Of a stretch of 64,000 nt of DNA, positions 17,720-25,509 are shown piece by piece. The stretch spans positions 108,181 through 172,180 of the forward strand of contig JAOZOU010000002.1 in the NCBI GenBank assembly GCA_029933125.1. The letters are read 5' to 3'. The stretch is from a bacterium (GTDB lineage: Bacteria > Arandabacterota > Arandabacteria > Arandabacterales > Arandabacteraceae). The notes below the pieces were generated by a model. That model did not search any database, was not told the origin of the DNA, and saw only the letters and a list, made by a program, of their open reading frames with translations. Position 1 is the stretch's first letter, and each line of letters starts with the position of its first letter. The translations under genes and the position numbers were made by a program.

Positions 17720-17986
17720 TCTGCCTGCCCGATCTGCGCACGATCGCCTTGGCAGCGAATACCAGAGCTAATGCTGTGTAAGCTCCGAGGAGCACGAAAG
17801 TCAATATCAATGTGTTCTCACACTTGCCCACAAGGAAACCCGTATCTCGAGTTCTTTTCTCGACTATCCTGCTGAGTGGCTCCCCATTACATCGGAAACA
17901 GTCTTGGTCACTACCAAACCACTCGTCAAGAGCAGCAATGTGTATCCGGAGACTACGACTATGAAATCGGCAATTTCAAATTCCAT
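17634..17986 (-). pseudogene. SatD-associated small membrane protein, frameshifted
   Basis: An ATG at 17986 overlaps the satD stop (TGATG) and opens a hydrophobic frame (FIVVVSGYTLLLLTSGLVV) that stops at 17864 after 40 residues. In another frame, starting just before that stop, the sequence continues IVEKRTRDTGFLVGKCENTL and then ILTFVLLGAYTALALVFAAK, which matches from memory the membrane protein usually encoded beside satD (family pattern: GxxxGxxER, LILTFVLL, AAKSI). The two parts together would make a two-helix protein of about 95-120 residues. The C-terminus runs into the methylase remnant in a different frame. A frameshift plus a replaced end explain the break; a sequencing error could cause only the first. 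Confidence 0.6.
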
Positions 17987-18648
17987 CAGGCACCTCCACA
18001 CAAACCCCTAACGTAGGATTCAATTACCGCATTGAGCTTATCTTCTATCTGTCTTATTTCTTTCCAGTAGGACTTCGTGATATTCTTCGAGACCGCCTGT
18101 TGGGATATTCCCAACACTTCGGCTACCCTATACTGGTTCCTGGTCTTCTCATATTCCCTGATTACCTTGCGCTCAGTTTGAGACCAATGGCTCTTGAGAA
18201 GAAGTATCAAATTCACCTGGCCTTCAATCATGGCATCCAGGAGGTCATTTCCAAAAGATAGCCGGAATAGGAGCCTGGACTTCCTGAGCTCTTCCATCAT
18301 GAGGGAGGCTCTGTGGAAGGCTCGACCGTCCATCTTCGAAACATCACCTGTTTCCACGCCACCATCGATGCAGTCGTAGACCAGGACCGTTCGCATCCTG
18401 TGTGGATAAAGCTCCTTCAGAAGCCTGTCTGTGATTTCGTAGAACCTCGATGCGCACCTGAGAACTGCACCAATTTCATCGATCCCTTTGAGAATCTTAA
18501 AGTCTGCGTGTATTTCGTTGCGATGAGTTCTATTGAGCAAGCCACAGATTTCTTCGAGATGCCTCTGGAAGGCGACCTCGTTGCTGATCTTTCTGGAAGA
18601 GACGATATCTCCGAGAAAGACGAAGAATTTATCTATTGTGCTCTCCAT
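17986..18648 (-). CDS. satD: SatD family protein with C-terminal helix-turn-helix
   Basis: A 220-residue protein of the SatD family, first linked to acid tolerance in Streptococcus but of unknown biochemical role. The N-terminal part (FVFLGDIVSSRKI, residues about 9-21) and the middle (DEIGAVL, MDGRAFHRA) fit the family, which resembles nucleotide-cyclase or GGDEF-like folds in outline. The C-terminus (about 165-205: RVAEVLGISQQAVSKNI) is a clear helix-turn-helix, suggesting DNA binding. The ATG is preceded by CAGGTGAG. Two identical-type palindromes lie in its promoter (18664-18709), so autoregulation is likely. Downstream and overlapping is the broken membrane partner gene. Confidence 0.82.
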   Translation of the reverse strand: MESTIDKFFVFLGDIVSSRKISNEVAFQRHLEEICGLLNRTHRNEIHADFKILKGIDEIGAVLRCASRFYEITDRLLKELYPHRMRTVLVYDCIDGGVETGDVSKMDGRAFHRASLMMEELRKSRLLFRLSFGNDLLDAMIEGQVNLILLLKSHWSQTERKVIREYEKTRNQYRVAEVLGISQQAVSKNITKSYWKEIRQIEDKLNAVIESYVRGLCGGA

Positions 18649-18663
18649 GACTCACCTGCCGGG

Positions 18664-18712
18664 ACAACCCTATATGGTTGTTTTTTAATTAACAACCCCA
18701 TACGGTTGTCAA
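18664..18712 (-). promoter_or_regulatory. Two 18-base palindromic operators over the satD promoter
   Basis: ACAACC-N6-GGTTGT occurs twice, at 18664-18681 and 18692-18709, 28 bases apart centre to centre, within 61 bases of the satD start. The six-base centres (CTATAT and CCATAC) also resemble each other. On the minus strand a TTGACA (18712-18707) overlaps the distal palindrome, and an AT-rich segment between the two would serve as the -10 region. A protein bound to both sites would block the promoter. SatD itself, which carries a helix-turn-helix, is the natural candidate. Confidence 0.65.
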
Positions 18713-19021
18713 ACCAATTTTCATCTGGGCTGAATTGGGGGGCCTCGACCCAAAGAGAAGACGCCGGAAACAGTCCTACAGCAGTCTCAAGTGGTAACTC
18801 TCAGCTCACTTGGTACCAAGTTCGCAGTTTGCCCCCACCATTCACAAGGGTTGACCTGGTGTGGTCAGTGTGGTAGCATATTAATCCTGGTATCCTCTGT
18901 GCGGTTTTCCCCTGGCAGTCTTGTCACGCTTGTCATCAGACAGGGTGAGTATCAGCATCCTTGATTGGAATTAGACCTATGATCCGGGACTTGATTGATT
19001 CAAGTCACAGGTGGTGAAGCA
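18713..19021. other. Intergenic region between satD and the MATE gene
   Basis: About 310 bases separate the divergent satD operator region from the MATE exporter gene. No convincing gene or RNA is seen. A plus-strand frame running from 18313 to 18876 is the complement of satD and its operators and is not considered coding. No good promoter for the exporter could be fixed. Confidence 0.45.
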
Positions 19022-20380
19022 ATGACAGCGCAGAAGGGTGGAGCTTTCGCAAAGCGGGATCTGACAGAGGGGAGCATTATCGGCAACATCCTCTATATGG
19101 GCGTTCCCTCTATGATTGGTTTTGCTGCCATGGTCATCTATGAGCTGACCGACATGTTCTGGGTCGCAAGACTTGGAACAGCCCAGGTCGCCGCAGTGAC
19201 CCTTTTCGCATCCTTTGCATGGGTGATAAGTTCAATCAACTCCCTTGTAGGCTCCGGATCTGTTCCAGTGATATCGAGGAGGTTTGGGGAGAAGGATCTT
19301 GCTGGAACTGAGAGTGCAATTGAGCAGACGCTTGCCATGAAATTCATGATAGGTCTCCCGATGGGGATTGCTGGCTTTTTCCTGGCGCGTCCCATTCTCA
19401 GTTTCATGACCCATGAGGCTGACGTTATAGACCTTGGAACGGAATATGGAAGGATCTTCTTTCTTGGTCTGCCTTTCATGTTCACTTCCTATACCATTTA
19501 TACTGCCCTTAGGGGCATCGGCGATGCACCGAGGGCGATGCATATCATGCTCGTCTCAACAGGTCTTAACATGGTTCTTGATCCCATTTTCATTATCTGG
19601 CTTGATCTGGGAATAGCTGGTGCAGCAATTGCCACGGTGATCTCAGCTGTGACTGCTGTCGGCATTGGCATCTGGATACTCACTTCTGGCAAAGAGCAGG
19701 TGAGGATAGGTCGTAGGGGCTTCCGTTTCGACTGGAGCGTGATGCGCAAGATACTAGAAGTTGGGTTTCCACCTTTTGTTGAAAGTATTGCGAGGAGTAT
19801 TGCCTTCTGGTTACTGGCCGTCTTCGTTGCAACCTACGGGAAGGTAATCGTTGCCTCGTATGGGATTTGTACACGTATAGTCGAGTTTGGCATAGTCTTC
19901 GCTATAGGGCTTGAGATGGGTTCCTCTGCGATTGTTGGACAGAACCTGGGGGCGGGCAAGCCTGAGAGGGCAGAACTCACAGCAAAGAAGTCAGCTTTGT
20001 TGGCGCTGGGTGTAGCACTTGTTCTATCAGCCATCGAGCTTGCTTTTGGAAAGCAAATAATGCATATCTTCGGAAAGTCACCTGAGGTAAAGATGAAGGG
20101 TGCTGAGGTTCTATTCTACTTTGCCCTCAGTCAGCCTTTCGTGGCGGCTGCCATAGGCCTTTCATCGGCTTTCTATGGTTCCGGAAATACCTGGCCTCCA
20201 ACCATCACGGGTTTACTTACATCCTGGCTTTTTCAGATTCCTCTGACAGCCATATTCGTTTACATTCTCAATTATACCCCTCGAGCAATATGGATTGTAA
20301 TGATCCTCGGCAATATCTTCTACTTGAGTATTCTGCTGGTTTGGTTCAAGCGAGGCCGCTGGAAATTGCGAAAGATCTGA
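19022..20380 (+). CDS. MATE family multidrug/sodium efflux transporter
   Basis: A 452-residue inner-membrane exporter with 12 predicted helices in two similar halves, the size and layout of the MATE family (NorM/DinF-like), which uses a sodium or proton gradient to export cationic compounds. Typical stretches are YELTDMFWVARLG (helix 1), SSINSLVGSGSVPVISRRFG, and MGSSAIVGQNLGAGKPERAE at the start of the second half. The ATG at 19022 follows CAGGTGG and is preferred to an in-frame TTG 27 bases upstream. The PfkB kinase gene follows after 9 bases, suggesting co-transcription. The substrate is unknown. Confidence 0.9.
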   Translation: MTAQKGGAFAKRDLTEGSIIGNILYMGVPSMIGFAAMVIYELTDMFWVARLGTAQVAAVTLFASFAWVISSINSLVGSGSVPVISRRFGEKDLAGTESAIEQTLAMKFMIGLPMGIAGFFLARPILSFMTHEADVIDLGTEYGRIFFLGLPFMFTSYTIYTALRGIGDAPRAMHIMLVSTGLNMVLDPIFIIWLDLGIAGAAIATVISAVTAVGIGIWILTSGKEQVRIGRRGFRFDWSVMRKILEVGFPPFVESIARSIAFWLLAVFVATYGKVIVASYGICTRIVEFGIVFAIGLEMGSSAIVGQNLGAGKPERAELTAKKSALLALGVALVLSAIELAFGKQIMHIFGKSPEVKMKGAEVLFYFALSQPFVAAAIGLSSAFYGSGNTWPPTITGLLTSWLFQIPLTAIFVYILNYTPRAIWIVMILGNIFYLSILLVWFKRGRWKLRKI

Positions 20381-20389
20381 GGGAGAGGT

Positions 20390-21310
20390 ATGAAAGACCA
20401 AGTGAGATTTGATGTTGTTGGTATGGGGCTTAATGCAGTGGATCACATATGCATAATTCCCAGATTTCCTCGCTACGAGGAGAAGCTCCGCATGCGAGAT
20501 TTCAAGCGTGCTGGTGGGGGTCAGGTCGCGAGTGCTCTTGTGGCATGTAGCCGGTGGGGTCTTAAGGTGAAGTATATCGGCAAGATGGGTGGTGATGAGA
20601 TGGGAGCCTTCTCCTATGAGGGACTCAGGATGGAAGGTGTCAACCTCGATCATGCTCAACGCGTTGGGGGAGCCATGAACCAATTTGCTTTCATTCTGGT
20701 TGATGTAACCACAGGTGAGCGTACCATCATATGGAAAAGAGATGAGAAACTTGCGATGAAGCCTGAGGAGGTTCCCCTCGATGCAATTACCATGGGAAGA
20801 TATCTCTTGCTCGACGGACACGATGCTCTCGCAGCAGCAACTGCAGCCTCGGAAGCAAGAAAACACGGCGTAACTGTTGTCCTAGATGCGGAGACGGTTA
20901 AGGAGGGAACAAGGGAACTTGTGGCGTCATCTGATTATGTCATCTGTTCGCGTGATTTTCCCGAGGCTTTTACGGGAGAGAGAAATCTTGAGAAAGCCAT
21001 GGAGCTCATCCACAGAGGCGGTCCTATTTGTGTTGGTGTGACACTGGGTCGGGATGGTGCGGTTTGCCTTTGGGAAGGGAAATTCATTAGGGTGAAGGGT
21101 TTTCGTGTCAAGTGCATTGATTCGACTGGGGCCGGTGATATCTTTCATGGCGCTTTCATCTATGGACTCAACAAGGGTTGGGAAATGGAGAAGATTCTTG
21201 ATTTCGCAAACGGTGCTGCGGCTCTAAATTGCACATGTATTGGGGCAAGGGGCGGGATAAAGCCAGTTGATGAGATTCTTCACTTCATTGCTACAGGCGA
21301 AAGATGGTAG
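20390..21310 (+). CDS. PfkB family carbohydrate kinase
   Basis: A 306-residue ribokinase-fold sugar or nucleoside kinase, cytoplasmic. The N-terminal signature GGGQVASALVACSRWG (about residues 42-57) and the C-terminal signature DSTGAGDIFHGAFIYG (about 243-258), with the anion-hole GAGD and catalytic Asp, are intact. The length is standard. GAGGGAGAGG precedes the ATG, nine bases after the MATE gene. The sugar cannot be predicted; the pairing with an exporter is probably incidental. Confidence 0.9.
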   Translation: MKDQVRFDVVGMGLNAVDHICIIPRFPRYEEKLRMRDFKRAGGGQVASALVACSRWGLKVKYIGKMGGDEMGAFSYEGLRMEGVNLDHAQRVGGAMNQFAFILVDVTTGERTIIWKRDEKLAMKPEEVPLDAITMGRYLLLDGHDALAAATAASEARKHGVTVVLDAETVKEGTRELVASSDYVICSRDFPEAFTGERNLEKAMELIHRGGPICVGVTLGRDGAVCLWEGKFIRVKGFRVKCIDSTGAGDIFHGAFIYGLNKGWEMEKILDFANGAAALNCTCIGARGGIKPVDEILHFIATGERW

Positions 21311-21338
21311 CTCACGTCCTTCAAGATTTCGAGCGCGG

Positions 21339-21893
21339 TTATGGCTTGCCGTAGATGGCTTTTATCAATCCCCATGTCTCACTCTGAGCAGTTGTTGGAC
21401 AGGAGAATTCTTCACGGGTGATTTTGCCAATAAGCACTCGGTCTGCGTCACCTGGGTACCATCTTATCAGAATGTGATTGGACGATGAGCGAAGTGTGAA
21501 TTTTCCAGTGCACGTTCCTGGAAGCAGGGGGCTGTTCGAAGTCATGAAAACGACTTTGCCACCAGCATCAAATCCTTCAGAGATAGCAGTCCAGTTGCTT
21601 GGGCATCCAACAGGCTCAAGTGACGAGGGTCCAACATGCTCGATCTGTATTGAGTAAATCGGGCACCAGGCTTCCTCGAAAACTTCAATTTCAAAACTGA
21701 AAATCGTTCCTCCTGATCCCACACGGCATACCAGGTTGGAAATGCGAGCAGCAGCTGATGGAAAATCCTCAATTGATGTGCTGTCAAGATATGTAGCCTT
21801 GCCAGACTGACCTTGAGCATTTGACACGCCAGCCTGAAGACTTAGTATAATGAGGCTGGCGCATATGAAAGCAATCGCTGTCGTCGGTCTTTG
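21339..21893 (-). CDS. Secreted protein of unknown function
   Basis: A protein of about 184 residues with a signal peptide (IAFICASLIILSLQAGVSNAQ, cleaved after Ala). The mature part is beta-rich, has six Cys and no recognised family; the core (FSFEIEVFEEAWCPIYSIQI) suggests an Ig- or immunity-type beta sandwich. GGAG lies 11 bases before the ATG at 21893; an in-frame GTG at 21908 is an alternative start but touches the same GGAG. It is a single gene, converging on the PfkB kinase gene and divergent from the glycosylase gene. Confidence 0.6.
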   Translation of the reverse strand, partial: QRPTTAIAFICASLIILSLQAGVSNAQGQSGKATYLDSTSIEDFPSAAARISNLVCRVGSGGTIFSFEIEVFEEAWCPIYSIQIEHVGPSSLEPVGCPSNWTAISEGFDAGGKVVFMTSNSPLLPGTCTGKFTLRSSSNHILIRWYPGDADRVLIGKITREEFSCPTTAQSETWGLIKAIYGKP

Positions 21894-21981
21894 CATTGAT
21901 AGCGTCACTCCGGGTTTACGATTGCGGCAACCCTGGGAAGCCCGCCAGGTCCTCCCTGACGCTTATCGGCAGGAATCAGGG

Positions 21982-22010
21982 TTGGATTTACCTTTGCCAG
22001 ACAATAAAAT
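21982..22010 (+). promoter_or_regulatory. Candidate promoter of the DNA glycosylase gene
   Basis: TTGGAT (21982-21987) and TAAAAT (22005-22010) are spaced by 17 bases, 55 bases before the start codon. The -10 box matches five of six consensus bases, the -35 box three. Confidence 0.4.
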
Positions 22011-22064
22011 TATACCCAGAGACTGATCAAACGTCTACGGGTTGACTGCGGAATAGAGGGACAT

Positions 22065-22907
22065 ATGGATCGGGAAGGGAAAATAGAAGCAAAGAGATTT
22101 GATCTGGATTTGTCAATGAAGTGCGGGCAGATCTTTGGATGGCATGAGGAGGGTGGTACTTACTACAGCATAATTGATTCCAAAGCGGTGGCTCTGAGAC
22201 AGTGGCGCGGACAGATCTTTTATGAAGCTGCGGGCAGCATTTCTCCCGGGCGAATAAGAAGGTATCTTGGGCTTGATGAGGACCTTGGTGCAATCCTTTC
22301 CGCCATAAGGGTTGATTCCTTCATGCGAAAGGTGACGAAGAGGGTCAGAAATCTGAGATTGTTCAAACAAGACCCATGGTCTTGCCTGTGTGCCTACATT
22401 ATTTCGGCTAATAATAGGGTTGACCGCATTGACGCAATATACAAGCGGATAGCTTGTCAGCTCGGGGAATCTCTTCGCATCGGTTCTAAGGCAATATATA
22501 GCTTTCCTTCACCCCAGCGGCTCTTAAGTTGCAGTGAATCAAGTGTTCGGGCGTGTGGTGCGGGCTTTCGTGCACCCTATATCCTTGAAGCTGCCAGGAT
22601 GGTATGCGAGGGAAGGGTAGATCTTGCTCACCTCGGCACCCTGCCATATGTGGAAGCAAGGGAATTGCTCAAGACAATTCCTGGCGTTGGGGATAAGGTG
22701 GCAGATTGCGTTCTTCTATTTGCCTATTCGAAATATGAAGCTTTCCCTGTGGATGTCTGGATAAAGCGGGCGGTAGAGAGAGTCTATTTCAATTCGAGGA
22801 GCATAACCAAGAAAGGTATTAGAGAGTTTGGTCAGGCTTACTTCGGGAGATACGCGGGTTATGCTCAAGAATACATCTACACGTATGCACGGCTCTATGG
22901 GCTGTAG
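22065..22907 (+). CDS. 8-oxoguanine DNA glycosylase/AP lyase (OGG1-like)
   Basis: A 280-residue base-excision repair enzyme of the HhH-GPD superfamily. The N-terminal OGG_N-like beta domain (residues 8-100, including SMKCGQIFGWHEEGG) and the helical domain with ISANNRVDRI are typical of OGG1 rather than AlkA. The helix-hairpin-helix IPGVGDKVADC (205-215) carries the catalytic Lys211, and the FPVDVW motif gives Asp230. It removes 8-oxoguanine and cleaves the strand. GAGGGACAT precedes the ATG. It is followed by a hairpin shared with the convergent ferredoxin gene. Confidence 0.9.
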   Translation: MDREGKIEAKRFDLDLSMKCGQIFGWHEEGGTYYSIIDSKAVALRQWRGQIFYEAAGSISPGRIRRYLGLDEDLGAILSAIRVDSFMRKVTKRVRNLRLFKQDPWSCLCAYIISANNRVDRIDAIYKRIACQLGESLRIGSKAIYSFPSPQRLLSCSESSVRACGAGFRAPYILEAARMVCEGRVDLAHLGTLPYVEARELLKTIPGVGDKVADCVLLFAYSKYEAFPVDVWIKRAVERVYFNSRSITKKGIREFGQAYFGRYAGYAQEYIYTYARLYGL

Positions 22908-22909
22908 AG

Positions 22910-22932
22910 GGGCAGGGGATGATCCCCTGCCC
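22910..22932. terminator. Hairpin between convergent genes
   Basis: GGGCAGGGGA (22910-22919) and TCCCCTGCCC (22923-22932) form a ten-base stem with a three-base loop, filling the 32 bases between the glycosylase and ferredoxin stops. There is no strong T-run on either side, so termination may be partial or factor-assisted. Confidence 0.6.
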
Positions 22933-22939
22933 ACACTAT

Positions 22940-23125
22940 CTATTCGATTTTTATGGCTTCGACAGGGCATTCCTCGGCTGCCTGCTTGACGCAATCCTCA
23001 GCTCCAGCCGGAATCTCATCGACCTTAGCCTTAGCGACATCACCGTCCATCTCGAAGACGTCCGGACACGTCTGGGTACAGAGCTCACAACCTGTGCAGA
23101 GATCAGCATCAACACTCGCCTTCAT
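22940..23125 (-). CDS. Single-cluster [4Fe-4S] ferredoxin
   Basis: A 61-residue electron carrier. The Cys pattern C10-x2-C13-x2-C16-x3-C20 with C45 and C53 matches Desulfovibrio gigas ferredoxin I, in which four Cys bind one cluster (here C10, C13, C16, C53) and the other two (C20, C45) can form a disulfide. It is acidic, as usual. AGGAGG lies seven bases before the ATG, and the ATG overlaps the stop of the DHH phosphoesterase gene (ATGA), so the two are translationally coupled. The partner enzyme is not evident. Confidence 0.9.
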   Translation of the reverse strand: MKASVDADLCTGCELCTQTCPDVFEMDGDVAKAKVDEIPAGAEDCVKQAAEECPVEAIKIE

Positions 23126-24300
23126 TTTTTCACCTCCTCCCTCTTGATTCTAGTTGCTGTATCATTGGTGGAAACCTTTGAGGTATCGCTGTCCTTCTTT
23201 TCCTCCTGCGGAAGCAATCTGCTCGGTTCCCCTACATCTTGTTTGCCCATTATTCTGAAAAACGTCTCTATTATTTTGCGTTCCATCTGATCGCGTTCTT
23301 CCTCGCTTTTTCCTGCGCAATCCACTTGGCCACCAGCTATCATGTCATGGCCACCAGCTGTGTTGCCCGGTCCGACAACTCGACGGGCGACAGTGCCTGC
23401 TCTTCCCTTTGTTCTTGAGGTCCTTAAGGATACAAGGATTGTGTCCTTGTACCTTCCTGTACAGAGCGACCAGCTAATGCGTTTGAGCCCAAGCAGCATT
23501 TCAGCAACTTCAGCGACAATATCCGCATATTCAACATTGCCCAGACTCGTTGCTATGGCATGTTTATAAGTCTGCGCATTGGCAATTGCTTTTGCCATAT
23601 AAGCAAAATGCATTTTGTCAAGTGGAGGGCGCCTGATGCGCGCTAAGATCTTCCAGTTGGTCTTAGGGAAAAGAGCAAGATAGGCTCGCTTGTCTGCCTC
23701 GGATGCCTCCCTTCCAAGATCCTGCGTTTCAGACGCAATGCCATAGAAAAGAGCTGTCGCAAGGTTGCTGGGAATGTCAAGCCCGCTTGCAAAAAGGTAT
23801 TCGGTGAGAATCGACGCACTTGCACCATAGTTGGGTCTCACATCGAGGAAGGCAGCCTTGGTGGACTTGCGGAGGGGGTGATGATCGATCACAATGAGTG
23901 TCCTGACATCATGAGGGAGTGAATTATTACCTGTCATCGGCTGGGTGTCAACTAGAGCAACCGACTTGTATCTGCGGATGGTAGCCTCGCTCACCTTTGT
24001 TGCATGAATTTTCAGGAGCCTCAGCATTGCCCTATTCTCAGCCCTCCCAATAATTCCGCCATAGCCAATCTTGGTCCTTATTCCAAGTCGCTTACTTATG
24101 ATGTAGTGAAGGCATGCTGCAGCGGATATGGCGTCAGGATCAGGGTTGTCATGGGTAAGGATAAGAAGCGAGCGGCACTGGCTTAAAGCCGAAAGTAGCT
24201 CTTCTAGCTTTGCCTGCGAAACAAAGGTCGAAGGGATAAGGGATGATGAAACTTCCGATGGCGTTTTCCTGTTCATACTGGTCTTATGCTGGCTCTTCAT
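23122..24300 (-). CDS. DHH/DHHA1 phosphoesterase (NrnA-like)
   Basis: A 392-residue cytoplasmic phosphodiesterase of the NrnA/RecJ-like DHH family, which degrades nanoRNA, pAp or cyclic dinucleotide products. Motif I (THDNPDPDA, near residue 55), motif II (VDTQP), motif III (IDHHP) and motif IV (ETQDLG) are intact, and the DHHA1 domain carries GGHDMIAGG near residue 320. The N-terminal 30 residues and the C-terminal 45 (highly charged) are extensions beyond the usual length of about 320. The start at 24300 has GAAGG very close upstream; Met9 is an alternative. It is the middle gene of a three-gene operon with the 24352 gene and the ferredoxin. Confidence 0.88.
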   Translation of the reverse strand: MKSQHKTSMNRKTPSEVSSSLIPSTFVSQAKLEELLSALSQCRSLLILTHDNPDPDAISAAACLHYIISKRLGIRTKIGYGGIIGRAENRAMLRLLKIHATKVSEATIRRYKSVALVDTQPMTGNNSLPHDVRTLIVIDHHPLRKSTKAAFLDVRPNYGASASILTEYLFASGLDIPSNLATALFYGIASETQDLGREASEADKRAYLALFPKTNWKILARIRRPPLDKMHFAYMAKAIANAQTYKHAIATSLGNVEYADIVAEVAEMLLGLKRISWSLCTGRYKDTILVSLRTSRTKGRAGTVARRVVGPGNTAGGHDMIAGGQVDCAGKSEEERDQMERKIIETFFRIMGKQDVGEPSRLLPQEEKKDSDTSKVSTNDTATRIKREEVKK

Positions 24301-24351
24301 TGCCTTCTTCTTGTTTGCCCGCCTCTTTAGATCTGTTAGCCGTTCCTACCC

Positions 24352-24678
24352 TCAGGTACCGAGCTTTCTAAAGTCGATCTCCACCCATTCGCCCCTTTCC
24401 TCATCCCACTTATATAGCACCACCCTATGCGTCTTCTCGGTGTCGGAATACACATATTTCTCTGTCGTTTCACCGCCGATACGCTTCGAAAACTTGACCT
24501 GGCGCTCCAGGATCACAGCTCGTGTTGTGCGCTCCAGCTTCATGCGGCCGCTAGCGCCTGTAAAAATGGCTGTCTCGATAGTTGTGCGCCGCTCAGGGAT
24601 CTCCTGGGTGGTTCGTTCCTCGATACCGAATTTGCGGTCTATCTCCTCAAGCAGATAGTACCATTTCTCGTCGTTCAA
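24352..24678 (-). CDS. Conserved-looking hypothetical protein
   Basis: A soluble, strongly charged protein of about 108 residues with no family I recognise. It has a helical start (DEKWYYLLEEIDRKFG) and a beta-rich rest ending WVEIDFRKLGT; the central TTIETAIFTGASGRMKLERT is basic. The TTG at 24678 is chosen because GGAGG lies nine bases upstream; a GTG at 24687 abuts the same GGAGG too closely. It is the first gene of the operon with the DHH phosphoesterase and ferredoxin and has a good promoter (24776-24804). Confidence 0.6.
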   Translation of the reverse strand: MNDEKWYYLLEEIDRKFGIEERTTQEIPERRTTIETAIFTGASGRMKLERTTRAVILERQVKFSKRIGGETTEKYVYSDTEKTHRVVLYKWDEERGEWVEIDFRKLGT

Positions 24679-24775
24679 AGAACTCACCCTCCTTCTGCCG
24701 ACAAGCTACCAAACGCCTTATGGAATTTCAACAATTACTACCTCTACACTCAGCGCCACGCTTTCAGGGCATTGC

Positions 24776-24804
24776 ATGATACTGCAAAGCGCCTATGTTG
24801 ACAA
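24776..24804 (-). promoter_or_regulatory. Promoter of the hypothetical/DHH/ferredoxin operon
   Basis: On the minus strand TTGTCA (24804-24799) and TATCAT (24781-24776) are separated by 17 bases. The -35 box overlaps a TTGACA (24798-24803) reading the other way towards the IscU-like gene, so one polymerase could exclude the other. The plus-strand -10 partner is poor. Confidence 0.6.
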
Positions 24805-24885
24805 GCACAATTTAGGTTTTGCTTGACTCGAGAGCCGGCAATTGGCACATTAAAGGCGGATTCGATCAAAAGTGGGGTGATCTGG

Positions 24886-25278
24886 ATGTACAGCGAGAAG
24901 GTGATGGAACATTTCATGAATCCCCGCAATGTCGGTGAGATCGAGGATGCCGATGGTGTCGGGACGGTTGGAAATCCAGTTTGTGGAGACATGATGACCT
25001 TCTATATAAAAGTGAATGGGAATCGCATAGAGGATGTCAAATTCAAGACATTCGGGTGTGGTGCTGCGATTGCTGTCTCGAGCATGATAAGCGAGATGGC
25101 TAAGGGTAAGACAATCGAGGAGGCTCTCAAAATAACCAATCGTGATGTTGCTGAGGAACTTGACGGGCTTCCTGCCAATAAAATGCATTGCTCCAATCTT
25201 GGGGCTGACGCCCTGCATAAGGCGATTGAGAACTATCTCGAGAAGACTCGCAAGGATGATAAGAGGGGGGCTGAGTGA
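24886..25278 (+). CDS. IscU/NifU-like iron-sulfur cluster scaffold
   Basis: A 130-residue scaffold on which Fe-S clusters are assembled. The three ligand Cys are present (Cys33 in NPVCGD, Cys58 in FGCGAA, Cys102 in HCSNLGADAL), with Asp35 beside the first as in active IscU. The N-terminus MYSEKVMEHFMNPRNVGEI is that of the NifU-like group common in anaerobes. The ATG at 24886 follows GGGGTGAT; an upstream in-frame extension is not part of the family. No cysteine desulfurase lies in the window. The next gene overlaps it (GTGA). Confidence 0.9.
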   Translation: MYSEKVMEHFMNPRNVGEIEDADGVGTVGNPVCGDMMTFYIKVNGNRIEDVKFKTFGCGAAIAVSSMISEMAKGKTIEEALKITNRDVAEELDGLPANKMHCSNLGADALHKAIENYLEKTRKDDKRGAE

Positions 25279-25457
25279 AAGCCGAAGGAAGCGAAGCCAG
25301 CAAAGGCAAGCGTTGCTGTGCCTGCCCATTTTGCGACGCTCCAGTTGAAGTCATCTATCCGTTTTGCCGCGAGTGTGGCAGGGAGTTAAACTACTGCAAG
25401 AAGTGTGGCAAACCTATACCACCGACAAAGGAGATCTGTGATGAGTGTTCAGCCTAA
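25275..25457 (+). CDS. Small double zinc-ribbon protein
   Basis: A 60-residue protein made almost wholly of Cys pairs: CACPFC with CREC, and CKKCGK with CDEC, so two zinc-ribbon knuckles. It starts with GTG overlapping the IscU-like stop by four bases, so it is translationally coupled to it. It may bind zinc or help cluster transfer; the function is unknown. It is too small for family assignment beyond zinc ribbon. Confidence 0.72.
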   Translation: MKAEGSEASKGKRCCACPFCDAPVEVIYPFCRECGRELNYCKKCGKPIPPTKEICDECSA

Positions 25458-25509
25458 CTCTGGAGCCTTTCGAGGTCTTACAATTACTACGGCAACTCCT
25501 TAGGGTCGC

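Noticed and set aside
17609..17875. Plus-strand frame of 88 codons with a good Shine-Dalgarno (GGAGGAGCC)
   Set aside because: It is antisense to the methylase remnant and the broken membrane gene, whose conserved motifs explain the sequence better.
18313..18876. Plus-strand frame of 187 codons opposite satD
   Set aside because: It spans the satD 5' half and both operators; the sequence has no family signature and satD is clearly the real gene.
24128..24658. Plus-strand frame of 176 codons
   Set aside because: It is the complement of the DHH phosphoesterase start and the 24352 gene; no ribosome site.
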